DNA from: Rhizomonospora bruguierae
GTDB taxonomy: Bacteria > Actinomycetota > Actinomycetes > Mycobacteriales > Micromonosporaceae
Direction of reading: 5' to 3'
NCBI RefSeq assembly: GCF_018397995.1
Contig: NZ_BBQH01000015.1
Coordinates: 1 to 59,540, forward strand
Length of the DNA: 59,540 bases
A program made the translations under genes and the position numbers. The notes under the pieces are model-generated. The model searched no databases. It saw only the letters and a list, made by a program, of their open reading frames with translations, and was not told the DNA's origin. Positions within the stretch are counted from its first letter, which is position 1, and every line of letters begins with the position of its first letter. Shown here piece by piece: positions 33,617-42,785 of this stretch.

Positions 33617-34909
33617 GTGGCGGTGGCCGGAGGCGCTGTCCTGCGCGAGCTGACCAAGATCTGTGGTGCCGGTGGCGCGTACACCGCCGGGGCCGGCGAC
33701 CGGATCGTGGACGCGGCGCCGCGCTGGGTCGTCGCGCCCGCCGCCACCGACCAGGTCAGCGCGGTGCTCGGCGTGGCGGAGGAGTACGACCTCGGGGTGC
33801 TCGCCCGCGGCTCTGGCTCGAAGCTGGAGTGGGGGCTCACGCCTGCGGGGGTCGACATCGTGCTGGAGACCCGGCGACTCTCCGGCGTCCGGGCCCACCG
33901 CCCGGCCGAGCTGGCCGCCGAGTTCGGGGCCGGTACCCCGATCACCGCGGTCACCGCCCACCTGGCCCGCACCGGTCACCGGCTCTGCCTGGACCCGCCC
34001 TCGGTGGCGTCCGGGGGCACCATCGGCGGCCTGGTCGCCACCGGCGAGTCCGGGCCGCTGCGGCACCGCTACGGCCCGCCCGCCGAACTGCTGCTCGGCG
34101 CCACGTACGTGGGCCCGGACGGCGCGGTGGTACGCACCGACGAGGCCGATCGCGGCGGCCACCCGAACGGCACCCGCCTGCTCTGCGGCTCCTACGGAAC
34201 GCTCGCCGTGCTGGTCGCCGCCCGCTTCCGCCTGCACCCCACCCCGCCGGCCCGCGCCTGGGTGACCCGCTCCGTCTGGACCCCGCTGGAGGTCCACGAC
34301 CTCGTCGGCGAGCTGCTCGGCACCGGCGTCCTGCCCTCCGCGGTCGAGATGGACCTGCCCGGCACGCCCCGCGCCCTGGTGCCGCGCCAGCGCGGCCCGT
34401 ACGGCCTCCCCGGTCCCGGCACGCTCGCGGTCCTCCTCGAGGGCACCGCGAGCGGGGTCGCGGCCCGCGCCGAGTCGGTCGCCCGCCTGCTCGCCGCCGA
34501 CGCCGCCGTGCACGCCGAGGCGCCGCACTGGTGGGGCCGGTACCCGTTCGGCCCCGGCGAGGTCGCCCTCCAACTCGCCGTGCCCATCGCCGACCTGCAC
34601 GCCGCCGTCTACGCGCTGCGCGACTCCGCCGGGGCCACGGTCCCGGTCCGCGGGGGCGCCGGCATGGGCGTCGTGCACGCGGCGCTGCCCGCCGACACCC
34701 CCGCCGACCGGGTGGCGGAGGTGGTGACCGCGGTCCGCCGGGTCCTGCTGGCCCGGGGCGGCACCTGCCTGGTCCTGTCCGCACCGCCACGGATCCGCGA
34801 GGCGGTCGACCTGTGGGGCGAGCCGCCGTCCCTGCCGATGCTGCGCCGGGTCAAGGAGCGGTTCGACCCGCGGAACCGCCTCTCCCCGGGCCGCCTCCCC
34901 GCCCCCTGA
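33617..34909 (+). CDS. FAD-binding oxidoreductase, GlcE-like
   Basis: This roughly 430-aa flavoprotein of the VAO/PCMH family has an FAD_binding_4 domain (about 35-170; GVLARGSGSKLEWGL, LDPPSVASGGTIGGLVATGESGPLRHRYG) and a C-terminal cap ending in RRVKERFDPRNRLSPGRL, a signature of glycolate oxidase FAD-binding subunits. It probably oxidises a 2-hydroxy acid, but the GlcD and GlcF partners are not beside it. GTG 33617 has GGGGGGAG upstream and fits the family start; an in-frame GTG at 33572 would add 15 residues. Confidence 0.85.
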   Translation: MAVAGGAVLRELTKICGAGGAYTAGAGDRIVDAAPRWVVAPAATDQVSAVLGVAEEYDLGVLARGSGSKLEWGLTPAGVDIVLETRRLSGVRAHRPAELAAEFGAGTPITAVTAHLARTGHRLCLDPPSVASGGTIGGLVATGESGPLRHRYGPPAELLLGATYVGPDGAVVRTDEADRGGHPNGTRLLCGSYGTLAVLVAARFRLHPTPPARAWVTRSVWTPLEVHDLVGELLGTGVLPSAVEMDLPGTPRALVPRQRGPYGLPGPGTLAVLLEGTASGVAARAESVARLLAADAAVHAEAPHWWGRYPFGPGEVALQLAVPIADLHAAVYALRDSAGATVPVRGGAGMGVVHAALPADTPADRVAEVVTAVRRVLLARGGTCLVLSAPPRIREAVDLWGEPPSLPMLRRVKERFDPRNRLSPGRLPAP

Positions 34910-34934
34910 TCGCGGCGCGCCCTCCGGCGCCCGG

Positions 34935-36995
34935 TCAGGTGTCGTTGCGGATGACGAGGATGGCGATGTCGTCGCGGGGCGGTTCGGTGGAGAAGCCGAG
35001 CGTGGTGGCCCGCAGGCGGGCGGCGACCACGTCGGCGGAGTAGCCGGCCAGCGGGGCGGCGGCGGCGCGGAGGCGGTCGAGGCCGAACAGTTCCCGCCCG
35101 CGGCGGCGTTCCGTGACGCCGTCGGTGTAGAAGATCAGCGAGTCGCCCGGCCGCAGCGGGACCGCGGTGCTCGGGGTCTTCACCGTGTCGAGCAGGCCCA
35201 GGGCGGTGCCGCCGGCGCCGACGTAACCGGCCCGGCCGTCCGCGCGGACCAGCACGGGCTGCTGGTGGCCGGCGAGGTGGAGGTTGACGTCCAGGGCGTC
35301 CCCGGCGAGGCCGAGTTCCGCGACGGCGAGGGTGCAGAAGCGGCCCCCTCCGCGCTCGACCAGCGTGTCGTTGACCCGGGCGAGGGCGTCCGGCAGGGGG
35401 CGCCCGTCGCGGACGAGGACCCGGATGACGTCCCGGACCAGGCCGGTGACGGTGGCCGCCTGCACCCCCTTGCCGGAGACGTCGCCGACCACGACCAGCC
35501 AGCGGTTGTCGGGCAGCGGGATGACGTCGTAGAAGTCGCCGCCGACCTCGGCGTCGTCCCCGGTCGGCACGTACTCGGCGGCCAGGCCGATGCCCTTGAC
35601 CACCGGCAGGACCGGCGGGAGCAGCGACTGCTGGAGCGTGTGCGCGACCCGGCGCCGCTCGGCGTGGATGCGGGCGTTGTCGATGGCCAGGGCGGCCCGG
35701 CGGGCGACGTCCTCCAGGACGGCGATCTCCTCCACGTCGTGGCGGGGGCCGGCCTGGCGACCCACGGACAGGGTGCCCAGCCGCTGCCCGCGGGCGACCA
35801 GCGGGACCGCGAAGCCGTCGGGGAGCGGGATCTGGGCACCGGCGCGGGCCGTCTGCCGGAGCCGGGCGGCGATCGAGTCGGGCCCGGATTCGCGCAGGGT
35901 CGCGTAGAGCTGCGGTAGGGCCGACTCGTCGGCGTGGGCGGCGGCGGTGAGGTTCAGCTCGCCCCACGCGTCCGCGATGTGCACCGCGCACCACTGGCCG
36001 AGCCGGGGGACCACGAGCTGGGGGATCAGCGCCATGGTCAGCTCGACGTCGAGGGACTGGGCGAGCAGTTCGCTGCACTCCGCGAGGAAGGTGAGCCAGC
36101 CCTGCCGGCGCAGGTCGGCGCGGCGCAGCCGGTCGGTCTCGATGGTCAGCGCGATCCGGTCGGCGACCATGCCGGCCAGCGGCCGGGCGTACGCGGTGGG
36201 CGGCGAGTCCAGCTCCAGCTCGCCCAGGTACGGGCGGTTCACGGCGAGGGGGACGCGCAGGGACTCGGTGCTGGGGCTGGGCGGGCGGCCGTAGCGGGCG
36301 AGGATGCGCGGGCCGGCCCCGTCGGCGCGGTCCAGGCGGACCACGCCGCCCGCGGCGCCGATCAGTTCGGCGAGGCGGCCGAGCAGCCGGCCGGCGAAGT
36401 CGGCGGCCGGCTCCTCGCCCTGCGGCTCGGGGGCGACCTGGAGCAGCGAGGTGAGCGCGCCGACGCTCGGGGTCGGCCCGGCCTCGGGTACCGGCACGGC
36501 CTCGGCGGCGGTCTGGCGCTGCCGGTCGAGGCGGAACCAGACGCCCTTGCCACCGGCGTGGTGGGTGGTGCCCCAGCGGCTGGCGAAGTGGTCGACGAGC
36601 AGCAGGCCCCGGCCGCGCTCGGACAGCTCGGCGGCGGCCGCGGCCGCGGCGGCCATGTTGCCGAATGCCGGCGCCGCGGGCGGCTTCGGCGCACCGGTCG
36701 GGCTGTCGGACCGCGCCGCCCCGGTACGTGCCAGCCGGAGCTGCCCGGCCGGGCCGGCGGCGAAGTCCATGACGGTGACCGTGAGGCCCTGGCCGTCGGC
36801 GACCACCTCCACGTCCAGTTCGGTGCCCGCGTGCACGACGCCGTTGGTGGTCAGCTCCGTGGTCAGCAGGAGCGCCTCGTCCAGCAGCCCGGGCAGGTCG
36901 GCCTCGGCCAGCACCGTGCGGACCACCGCCCGGGCGGCGGCCGGGGTACGGCGATCTGCGGGCAGCCGGATGCGGCGGATGACCTCGGCGGGCAC
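34935..36995 (-). CDS. SpoIIE-type protein phosphatase with HATPase and GAF domains
   Basis: This 686-aa signalling protein has, in order, an RsbW-like HATPase_c (about 1-155; LLTTELTTNGVVHAG, ERGRGLLLVDHFASRWG), a GAF-like region (about 180-300), a second GAF (about 300-430), and a PP2C/SpoIIE phosphatase (about 450-685; VGGDFYDVIPLPDNRWLVVVGDVSGKG, LIFYTDGVTERR, PRDDIAILVI). It could both phosphorylate and dephosphorylate STAS antagonists such as those at 27007 and 42338. The GTG start faces the hybrid kinase across about 120 bp. It is a typical actinobacterial stress or redox/light sensor. Confidence 0.92.
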   Translation of the reverse strand: MPAEVIRRIRLPADRRTPAAARAVVRTVLAEADLPGLLDEALLLTTELTTNGVVHAGTELDVEVVADGQGLTVTVMDFAAGPAGQLRLARTGAARSDSPTGAPKPPAAPAFGNMAAAAAAAAELSERGRGLLLVDHFASRWGTTHHAGGKGVWFRLDRQRQTAAEAVPVPEAGPTPSVGALTSLLQVAPEPQGEEPAADFAGRLLGRLAELIGAAGGVVRLDRADGAGPRILARYGRPPSPSTESLRVPLAVNRPYLGELELDSPPTAYARPLAGMVADRIALTIETDRLRRADLRRQGWLTFLAECSELLAQSLDVELTMALIPQLVVPRLGQWCAVHIADAWGELNLTAAAHADESALPQLYATLRESGPDSIAARLRQTARAGAQIPLPDGFAVPLVARGQRLGTLSVGRQAGPRHDVEEIAVLEDVARRAALAIDNARIHAERRRVAHTLQQSLLPPVLPVVKGIGLAAEYVPTGDDAEVGGDFYDVIPLPDNRWLVVVGDVSGKGVQAATVTGLVRDVIRVLVRDGRPLPDALARVNDTLVERGGGRFCTLAVAELGLAGDALDVNLHLAGHQQPVLVRADGRAGYVGAGGTALGLLDTVKTPSTAVPLRPGDSLIFYTDGVTERRRGRELFGLDRLRAAAAPLAGYSADVVAARLRATTLGFSTEPPRDDIAILVIRNDT

Positions 36996-37117
36996 GGTTA
37001 GCAGTCTGTACCGACTCGGCCCGATGTTCCAACCTGCGCGGTCGCGTCGCCCGGCCGGGAAGCGGGATGATGGTCCCCGGGCACGACCGCGTGAGCGAGA
37101 AGAGCAGCGAGGATCTT

Positions 37118-40100
37118 ATGACAGGCGCCAAGCAGCTGAAATCCGCCAGACCCGAGGCCGACGATGCGGTCCTGGCCGAGTTGGCCGAGGCGCTGCACCG
37201 GCTGGGCCGGGGCGACTTCAGCGTGCGGCTACCCCGGCGCGGCGGCGCCCCGGGCACCGTAGCGGACGCGTTCAACGAGGTCGCGGCGTTGCAGGAGCGG
37301 CGCAGCCGGGACTTCGTGCGGATCAGCCGGGTGGTCGGCCGGGAGGGCCGGCTGACCGAGCGGATGGACGAGGAGGTCTACGACGGGGCCTGGGCGGACG
37401 GGGTCCGCGCGGTGAACGCCCTGATCGACGACCTGGGCCGGCCCACCACGGAGATCGCCCGGGTGATCGTGGCGGTGGCCGAGGGCGACCTGTCCCAGCA
37501 CATGGCGCTGGAGATCGACGGGCGGCCGCTGCGCGGCGAGTTCCTGCGCATCGGGCGCACCGTGAACACGATGGTGGACCAGCTGTCCTCGTTCGCGGAC
37601 GAGGTGACCCGGGTGGCCCGCGAGGTGGGTACCGAGGGCGAGCTGGGCGGCCAGGCGGACGTGCGCGGCGTCGCCGGCACCTGGAAGGACCTCACCGACT
37701 CGGTGAACACCATGGCGTCGAACCTGACCTACCAGGTGCGCTCGATCTCCCAGGTGGCGACCGCGGTGGCCCGCGGCGACCTGTCCCAGAAGATCACCGT
37801 GTCGGCGAAGGGCGAGGTCGCCGAGCTGGCCCGCACGATGAACGGGCTGACCGACACGCTGCGGCTGTTCGCCGAGCAGGTGACCCGGGTGGCCCGCGAG
37901 GTGGGCACCGAGGGCAATCTCGGCGGCCAGGCGGTGGTGCCGAACGTGGCCGGCACCTGGAAGGACCTCACCGACTCGGTCAACTCGATGGCGTCGAACC
38001 TGACCGCGCAGGTCCGCAACATCGCGCAGGTCTCCACGGCGGTGGCCAAGGGCGACCTGTCGCAGAAGATCACGGTGGCGGCGCAGGGCGAGATCCTGGA
38101 GCTGAAGGACACCGTGAACACGATGGTGGACCAGCTGTCCTCGTTCGCGGACGAGGTGACCCGGGTGGCCCGGGAGGTGGGTACCGAGGGCAAGTTGGGC
38201 GGCCAGGCGCAGGTGCGCGGCGTGGCGGGCACCTGGCGGGACCTGACGGAGAACGTGAACCAGCTCGCCGGCAACCTGACCGCGCAGGTCCGCAACATCT
38301 CGCAGGTGTCGACCGCGGTGGCGCGGGGTGACCTGTCGCAGAAGATCACGGTGGACGCCCGGGGCGAGATCCTGGAGCTGAAGGACACCGTGAACACGAT
38401 GGTGGACCAGCTGTCCTCGTTCGCGGACGAGGTGACCCGGGTGGCCCGGGAGGTGGGTACCGAGGGCAAGTTGGGCGGCCAGGCGCAGGTGAAGGGCGTC
38501 TCGGGTACCTGGCAGGCGCTGACCGACAACGTCAACTCGATGGCGTCCAACCTCACCGACCAGGTCCGCAACATCGCCAGCGTCACCACGGCGGTGGCCA
38601 AGGGCGACCTGTCGCAGAAGATCACGGTGGACGCCCGGGGCGAGATCCTCGCCCTGAAGAACACGGTCAACACGATGGTGGACCAGTTGTCCTCGTTCGC
38701 GGACGAGGTGACCCGGGTGGCCCGTGAGGTGGGCACCGAGGGCAAGTTGGGCGGCCAGGCGCAGGTGCGCGGCGTCGCCGGTACCTGGCGGGACCTCACG
38801 GACAACGTGAACTTCATGGCGTCCAACCTGACCGCCCAGGTGCGGAACATCTCGCAGGTCTCGACCGCCGTCGCCGGGGGCGACCTGTCCCAGAAGATCA
38901 CCGTGGACGCGCAGGGCGAGATCCTGGAGCTGAAGAACACGGTCAACACGATGGTGGACCAGTTGTCCTCGTTCGCGGACGAGGTGACCCGGGTGGCCCG
39001 GGAGGTGGGTACCGAGGGCAAGTTGGGCGGCCAGGCGCAGGTGCGCGGCGTCGCCGGTACCTGGCGGGACCTGACCGACAACGTCAACTCGATGGCGTCC
39101 AACCTGACCGCGCAGGTCCGCAACATCGCCAGCGTCACCACGGCGGTGGCCAAGGGCGACCTGTCGCAGAAGATCACGGTGGCGGCCCAGGGCGAGATCC
39201 TGGAGCTGAAGAGCACCGTCAACACGATGGTCGACCAGCTCTCCTCGTTCGCCCAGGAGGTCACCCGGGTCGGCCGGGAGGTCGGCGTCGAGGGCAAGTT
39301 GGGCGGCCAGGCGCAGGTCAAGGGCGTCGCGGGCACCTGGCAGGACCTCACCGAGAACGTGAACCAGCTCGCCTCCACGCTCACCACCCAGCTGCGCGCG
39401 ATCGCCGAGGTGTCCACCTCGGTGACCCGCGGCGACCTGACCCAGCGGATCACGGTCGAGGCGCAGGGCGAGGTCGGGGAGCTGAAGGACAACATCAACC
39501 AGATGATCGTGACGCTCCGCGAGACCACGAAGAAGAACGCGGAGCAGGGCTGGCTGGACTCGAACCTGGCCCGCATCGGCGGGCTGCTACAGGGGCAGCG
39601 GGACACCACCGAGGTCTGCCGCATGATCATGGCGGAGGTGACCCCGCTGACCGACGCGCAGCTCGGCGCGTTCTTCCTCAGCGAGGCCGAGCAGGCCACC
39701 ACCCGGCTGCGGCTGGCCGGCTCGTACGGGTACGTGGCGCACGGCGAGGACGTGCGCTTCGCGCCCGGCGAGGGGCTCGTCGGGCAGGCGGCGGTGTCCC
39801 GGCGCACGATCCGGGTCACCACCTCGTACTCGGGCGGGCTGGCGGTCCGGTCCGGGATCGTCGACGTGCGCCCCCGTGACCACGTGGTGCTGCCGGTCCT
39901 GTTCGAGGGCGAGCTGCTCGGCGTCATCGAGTTCGCCTCGGTGGACACCTTCTCCGAGCTGCACCTGGAGTTCCTGGAGCGGCTGGTCAGCACGATCGGC
40001 GTGGCGCTGAACACGATCCTGGCCAACCGGCGGACCGAGGGGCTGCTGGCCCAGTCCCAGCGGCTGGCGCAGGAGATGCAGGCCCAGTCCGCGGAGTTGC

Positions 40101-41503
40101 AGCGCACCAACGCGGAGCTGGAGGAGAAGGCGGCGCTGCTGAGCGAGCAGAACGTCAACATCGAGAACAAGAACCGGGAGATCGAGCTGGCCCGGATCGG
40201 CCTGGAGGAGAAGGCGCAGCAGCTGACCGCCGCGTCGGCGTACAAGTCGGAGTTCCTGGCGAACATGAGCCACGAGCTGCGCACCCCGCTGAACTCGGTG
40301 CTGCTGCTGGCCCGGCTGCTGGCCGAGAACCCGGACACGAACCTGACCGAGAAGCAGATCGAGTTCGCCCGGACGATCCACAGCGCCGGCTCGGACCTGC
40401 TCTCGCTGATCGACGACATTCTGGACGTGTCGAAAATCGAGGCGGGCCGGATGGACGTCACGCCGAGCGAGGTGCGGTTCGCCGAGATCCGCGGCTACGT
40501 GGAGCAGGCGTTCGCGCCGCAGGCCGAGGAGAAGGGGCTCCAGTTCGCCGTCCGGCTCGGCCCGGACCTGCCGGAGTCCCTGGTCACGGACGCCCAGCGG
40601 CTCCAGCAGATCCTGCGCAACCTGCTGTCCAACGCGGTGAAGTTCACCGACGCGGGCGCGGTCACGCTGGACATCACCGCGGTGAATCCGGGCGCGGCGG
40701 CCGCCACGCCGGGGCTGGCGGCGGCGCGCACCGCGATCGCGTTCTCGGTCAGCGACACCGGCGTCGGCATCGAGAACGACAAACTCTCGCTGATCTTCGA
40801 TGCCTTCCAGCAGGCCGACGGCACCACCAGCCGGCGGTACGGCGGCACCGGGCTGGGCCTGTCGATCAGCCGGGACCTGGCCCGGCTGCTGGGCGGCACG
40901 ATCACCGTGGAGTCCAACCCCGGGCAGGGCTCGACGTTCACGCTCCGGATCCCGGACGTGCTGACGCCGGAGACGGTGGCACCGGTGCCGCTGCCGTCCC
41001 CGGTGCCGCAGGTCAGCGCGCCGGCGGAGGTGCCGCCGCCGGCCCTGCGCCCGGTCGACGAGGTGGCGCAGCGGCGAGTCACCCCGGCCGCCGCCCACCA
41101 GCTCGACGGCGCCACCATCCTGATCATCGACGACGACGTGCGGAACGTGTTCGCCCTGACCAGCGCCCTGGAGCTGCACGGCATGAAGGTCCTGTACTCG
41201 GACAACGGCGCGGACGGGGTCCGGCTGCTGGCCGAGCACCCGGAGGTGGATCTGGTGCTGATGGACGCGATGATGCCCGACCAGGACGGCTACGAGACGA
41301 CCCGGGCGATCCGGCGCAACCACCGCTTCGCCGACCTGCCGGTGGTCTTCCTCACCGCCAAGGCGATGCCCGGCGACCGGGAGTCCGCCCTGGTGGCCGG
41401 CGCCAGCGACTACATCACCAAGCCGGTGGACCTGGACGAGCTGATGGCCCTGATGGCCGGCTGGGTCAGCGGCAACCCCCGCCCGGCAGGGGGTTCAGCG
41501 TGA
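37118..41503 (+). CDS. Group III-like hybrid histidine kinase with multi-HAMP array
   Basis: This roughly 1461-aa soluble hybrid kinase has an N-terminal divergent HAMP unit (about 20-112), a long array of HAMP pairs (about 113-810), GAF (about 828-975), a coiled coil (about 980-1040), HisKA with His near 1051 in [13 protein letters not shown], HATPase_c (about 1150-1285) and a receiver near 1333-1455 with acceptor Asp in [15 protein letters not shown]. It has no membrane segment. The architecture resembles fungal Nik1/Os1 osmosensors and their actinobacterial relatives. ATG 37118 has GAGG 7 bp upstream; an earlier GTG is possible. The stop lies in GTGA at the first downstream repeat. Confidence 0.93.
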   Translation: MTGAKQLKSARPEADDAVLAELAEALHRLGRGDFSVRLPRRGGAPGTVADAFNEVAALQERRSRDFVRISRVVGREGRLTERMDEEVYDGAWADGVRAVNALIDDLGRPTTEIARVIVAVAEGDLSQHMALEIDGRPLRGEFLRIGRTVNTMVDQLSSFADEVTRVAREVGTEGELGGQADVRGVAGTWKDLTDSVNTMASNLTYQVRSISQVATAVARGDLSQKITVSAKGEVAELARTMNGLTDTLRLFAEQVTRVAREVGTEGNLGGQAVVPNVAGTWKDLTDSVNSMASNLTAQVRNIAQVSTAVAKGDLSQKITVAAQGEILELKDTVNTMVDQLSSFADEVTRVAREVGTEGKLGGQAQVRGVAGTWRDLTENVNQLAGNLTAQVRNISQVSTAVARGDLSQKITVDARGEILELKDTVNTMVDQLSSFADEVTRVAREVGTEGKLGGQAQVKGVSGTWQALTDNVNSMASNLTDQVRNIASVTTAVAKGDLSQKITVDARGEILALKNTVNTMVDQLSSFADEVTRVAREVGTEGKLGGQAQVRGVAGTWRDLTDNVNFMASNLTAQVRNISQVSTAVAGGDLSQKITVDAQGEILELKNTVNTMVDQLSSFADEVTRVAREVGTEGKLGGQAQVRGVAGTWRDLTDNVNSMASNLTAQVRNIASVTTAVAKGDLSQKITVAAQGEILELKSTVNTMVDQLSSFAQEVTRVGREVGVEGKLGGQAQVKGVAGTWQDLTENVNQLASTLTTQLRAIAEVSTSVTRGDLTQRITVEAQGEVGELKDNINQMIVTLRETTKKNAEQGWLDSNLARIGGLLQGQRDTTEVCRMIMAEVTPLTDAQLGAFFLSEAEQATTRLRLAGSYGYVAHGEDVRFAPGEGLVGQAAVSRRTIRVTTSYSGGLAVRSGIVDVRPRDHVVLPVLFEGELLGVIEFASVDTFSELHLEFLERLVSTIGVALNTILANRRTEGLLAQSQRLAQEMQAQSAELQRTNAELEEKAALLSEQNVNIENKNREIELARIGLEEKAQQLTAASAYKSEFLANMSHELRTPLNSVLLLARLLAENPDTNLTEKQIEFARTIHSAGSDLLSLIDDILDVSKIEAGRMDVTPSEVRFAEIRGYVEQAFAPQAEEKGLQFAVRLGPDLPESLVTDAQRLQQILRNLLSNAVKFTDAGAVTLDITAVNPGAAAATPGLAAARTAIAFSVSDTGVGIENDKLSLIFDAFQQADGTTSRRYGGTGLGLSISRDLARLLGGTITVESNPGQGSTFTLRIPDVLTPETVAPVPLPSPVPQVSAPAEVPPPALRPVDEVAQRRVTPAAAHQLDGATILIIDDDVRNVFALTSALELHGMKVLYSDNGADGVRLLAEHPEVDLVLMDAMMPDQDGYETTRAIRRNHRFADLPVVFLTAKAMPGDRESALVAGASDYITKPVDLDELMALMAGWVSGNPRPAGGSA
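37454..39540 (+). repeat. Tandem 276-bp DNA repeats encoding HAMP pairs
   Basis: Inside the kinase gene, six units of exactly 276 bp (92 codons) run from 37745 to 39400, each beginning at codons for IxxVxTAVAxGDLSQKI. They are preceded by a related 291-bp unit (37454-37744) and followed by a half unit. Stretches such as the codons for [20 protein letters not shown] are almost identical in DNA between units, so homogenisation or unit-number change by recombination is likely. Confidence 0.9.
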
Positions 41504-41739
41504 GCGCGAGGAGCGCCCGGAGCGCCCGGAGCGCCCGGAGCGCTGGTGGTTGCGGAGGAAGCACCGCAGTCGTGAACGAAAGGTCAACTCTGTGAGCGCG
41601 AGGAGCGCCCGGAGCGCTGGTGGTTGCGGAGGAAGCACCGCAGTCGTGAACGAAAGGTCAACTCTGTGAGCGCGAGGAGCGCCCGGAGCGCTGGTGGTTG
41701 CGGAGGAAGCACCGCAGTCGTGAACGAAAGGTCAACTCT
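41500..41739 (+). repeat. Three tandem repeats (74-bp unit) carrying coupled mini-ORFs
   Basis: Units start at GTGAGC 41500, 41592 and 41666, and the next gene starts at GTGAGT 41740. The last two units are 74 bp and near-identical. The first is 92 bp because it has two extra copies of a 9-bp motif (CCCGGAGCG). Each unit is an open frame from GTG to the TGA overlapping the next GTG: 41500-41595 (31 aa), 41592-41669 and 41666-41743 (25 aa each). Each encodes an SAR-repeat start, SAGGCGGSTAVV and NERSTL, and contains GAAAGG before the next GTG. Kinase and response regulator are thus linked by continuous stop/start overlaps. Confidence 0.9.
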
Positions 41740-42303
41740 GTGAGTGAGGTGGCGAAGGCGCTGTTGGTTGATGACCGGCGGGAGAATCTGCTCGCCCTGG
41801 AGGCGATTCTCCAGGGCCTGCCGGTCGAGCCGGTGGCGGTGGAGAGCGGCGAGGCCGCGCTGAAGCAGTTGCTGGTGGACGACTTCGCGGTGATCCTGCT
41901 GGATGCGCAGATGCCGGACATGGACGGCTTCGAGACGGCCAGCCACATCAAGCGGCGGGAGCGTACCCGGCACGTGCCGATCATCTTCCTGACCGCGGCG
42001 GACCGGGACGCCGAGTTGGCCCTGCGCGGGTACGCCGTCGGCGCGGTGGACTACCTGACCAAGCCGTTCGACCCGTGGGTGCTGCGGGCGAAGGTTTCGA
42101 TTTTCGTGGACCTGTGGAGCAAGGCCCAGCAGGTGCGGCAGCGGGAGGCCGAGTTGCGGGACGCGCAGGCCCGCCACCGGGCGCTGACGAAGGCGGTTGA
42201 CGCGGCGGTGGCGGTGTTGCATGACCGGTCGGCCGAGCCGACGGCCGCCGCGCGGGAGGCGGTCCGGCTGCTGGAGGAGGCGAGGTGGGGGTCGCCGGGC
42301 TGA
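41740..42303 (+). CDS. CheY-like response regulator with C-terminal coiled helix
   Basis: This 187-aa regulator has a receiver domain at about 1-125: LLVDDRRENLLALEAIL, acceptor Asp in VILLDAQMPDMDGFE, Thr in IFLTAAD and Lys in DYLTKPFDPWVL. A charged helix of about 60 residues follows (WSKAQQVRQREAELRDAQARH) with no DNA-binding domain, so output is by protein contact. It most likely receives phosphate from the hybrid kinase upstream. GTG 41740 begins where the fourth repeat start would be and has GAAAGG upstream. An in-frame start at 41698 lies inside the repeat and is rejected. Confidence 0.9.
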   Translation: MSEVAKALLVDDRRENLLALEAILQGLPVEPVAVESGEAALKQLLVDDFAVILLDAQMPDMDGFETASHIKRRERTRHVPIIFLTAADRDAELALRGYAVGAVDYLTKPFDPWVLRAKVSIFVDLWSKAQQVRQREAELRDAQARHRALTKAVDAAVAVLHDRSAEPTAAAREAVRLLEEARWGSPG

Positions 42304-42337
42304 GTCGGTGCGGAGTGTGCCTGGGCTGGGGCTGGTC

Positions 42338-42673
42338 TCAGCCGGTCGTCGCGTCGTTGCGGATCATCAGTGCGGAGCGCAGGCCGGTGATGTCCAGCAC
42401 GCGGAGCAGGAATTCGCCGACGTTCGTGAGTACCAGCACGCTCTGCGCGGTGGTGGCCTTGCGGCTGAGCACGACCAGCGTGCCGAGCCCTTGCGAGTCG
42501 CAGAACGTGACGCCCGCCAGGTTGAGCACGATCCGCGGCGGCGGCTCGGCCAGAACGTCATTGACGGCCGTGGATAGCCGGTTCGCGGTGAGCATGTCGA
42601 TCTCGCCGGCGAGGTTGACCACCGCCTCGCCGGGGGTGCGCTGCACCGATATCGACAGTTCGGGACGCTCCAC
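42338..42673 (-). CDS. STAS-domain anti-sigma factor antagonist
   Basis: This 111-aa RsbV/SpoIIAA-like protein has EAVVNLAGEIDMLTANRLSTAV and RIVLNLAGVTFCDSQGLGTLVVL, with the phosphorylatable Ser in DSQG. It converges on the response regulator gene and completes a set of phosphatase, kinase, receiver and antagonist within 8 kb. It would bind an RsbW-like HATPase, possibly the N-terminal domain of the phosphatase at 34935-36995. GTG 42673 is the only plausible start. Confidence 0.88.
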   Translation of the reverse strand: MERPELSISVQRTPGEAVVNLAGEIDMLTANRLSTAVNDVLAEPPPRIVLNLAGVTFCDSQGLGTLVVLSRKATTAQSVLVLTNVGEFLLRVLDITGLRSALMIRNDATTG

Positions 42674-42785
42674 CCGATCAGCCTAGCGTGATCCGCCGGT
42701 GGCGCACGTTGATCGGCGGCGGCCCACCCCCGCGGGTCGCCCCGGCGGGTGCCGTCGCCGGCGACGTTGGCAGAATGGGTGGATC

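Noticed and set aside
37729-40461. 910-aa open frame antisense to the hybrid kinase gene
   Set aside because: It is a by-product of G+C-rich codon bias and of the in-phase repeats. It is Ser/Arg-rich without domains, while the sense strand encodes clear kinase domains.
41698-41739. Upstream start of the response regulator inside the repeat
   Set aside because: It would add repeat-encoded residues unlike any receiver N-terminus. GTG 41740 has the ribosome site and the correct domain start.
41500-41739. CRISPR-like array
   Set aside because: Repeats are contiguous with no unique spacers, and no cas genes are nearby.
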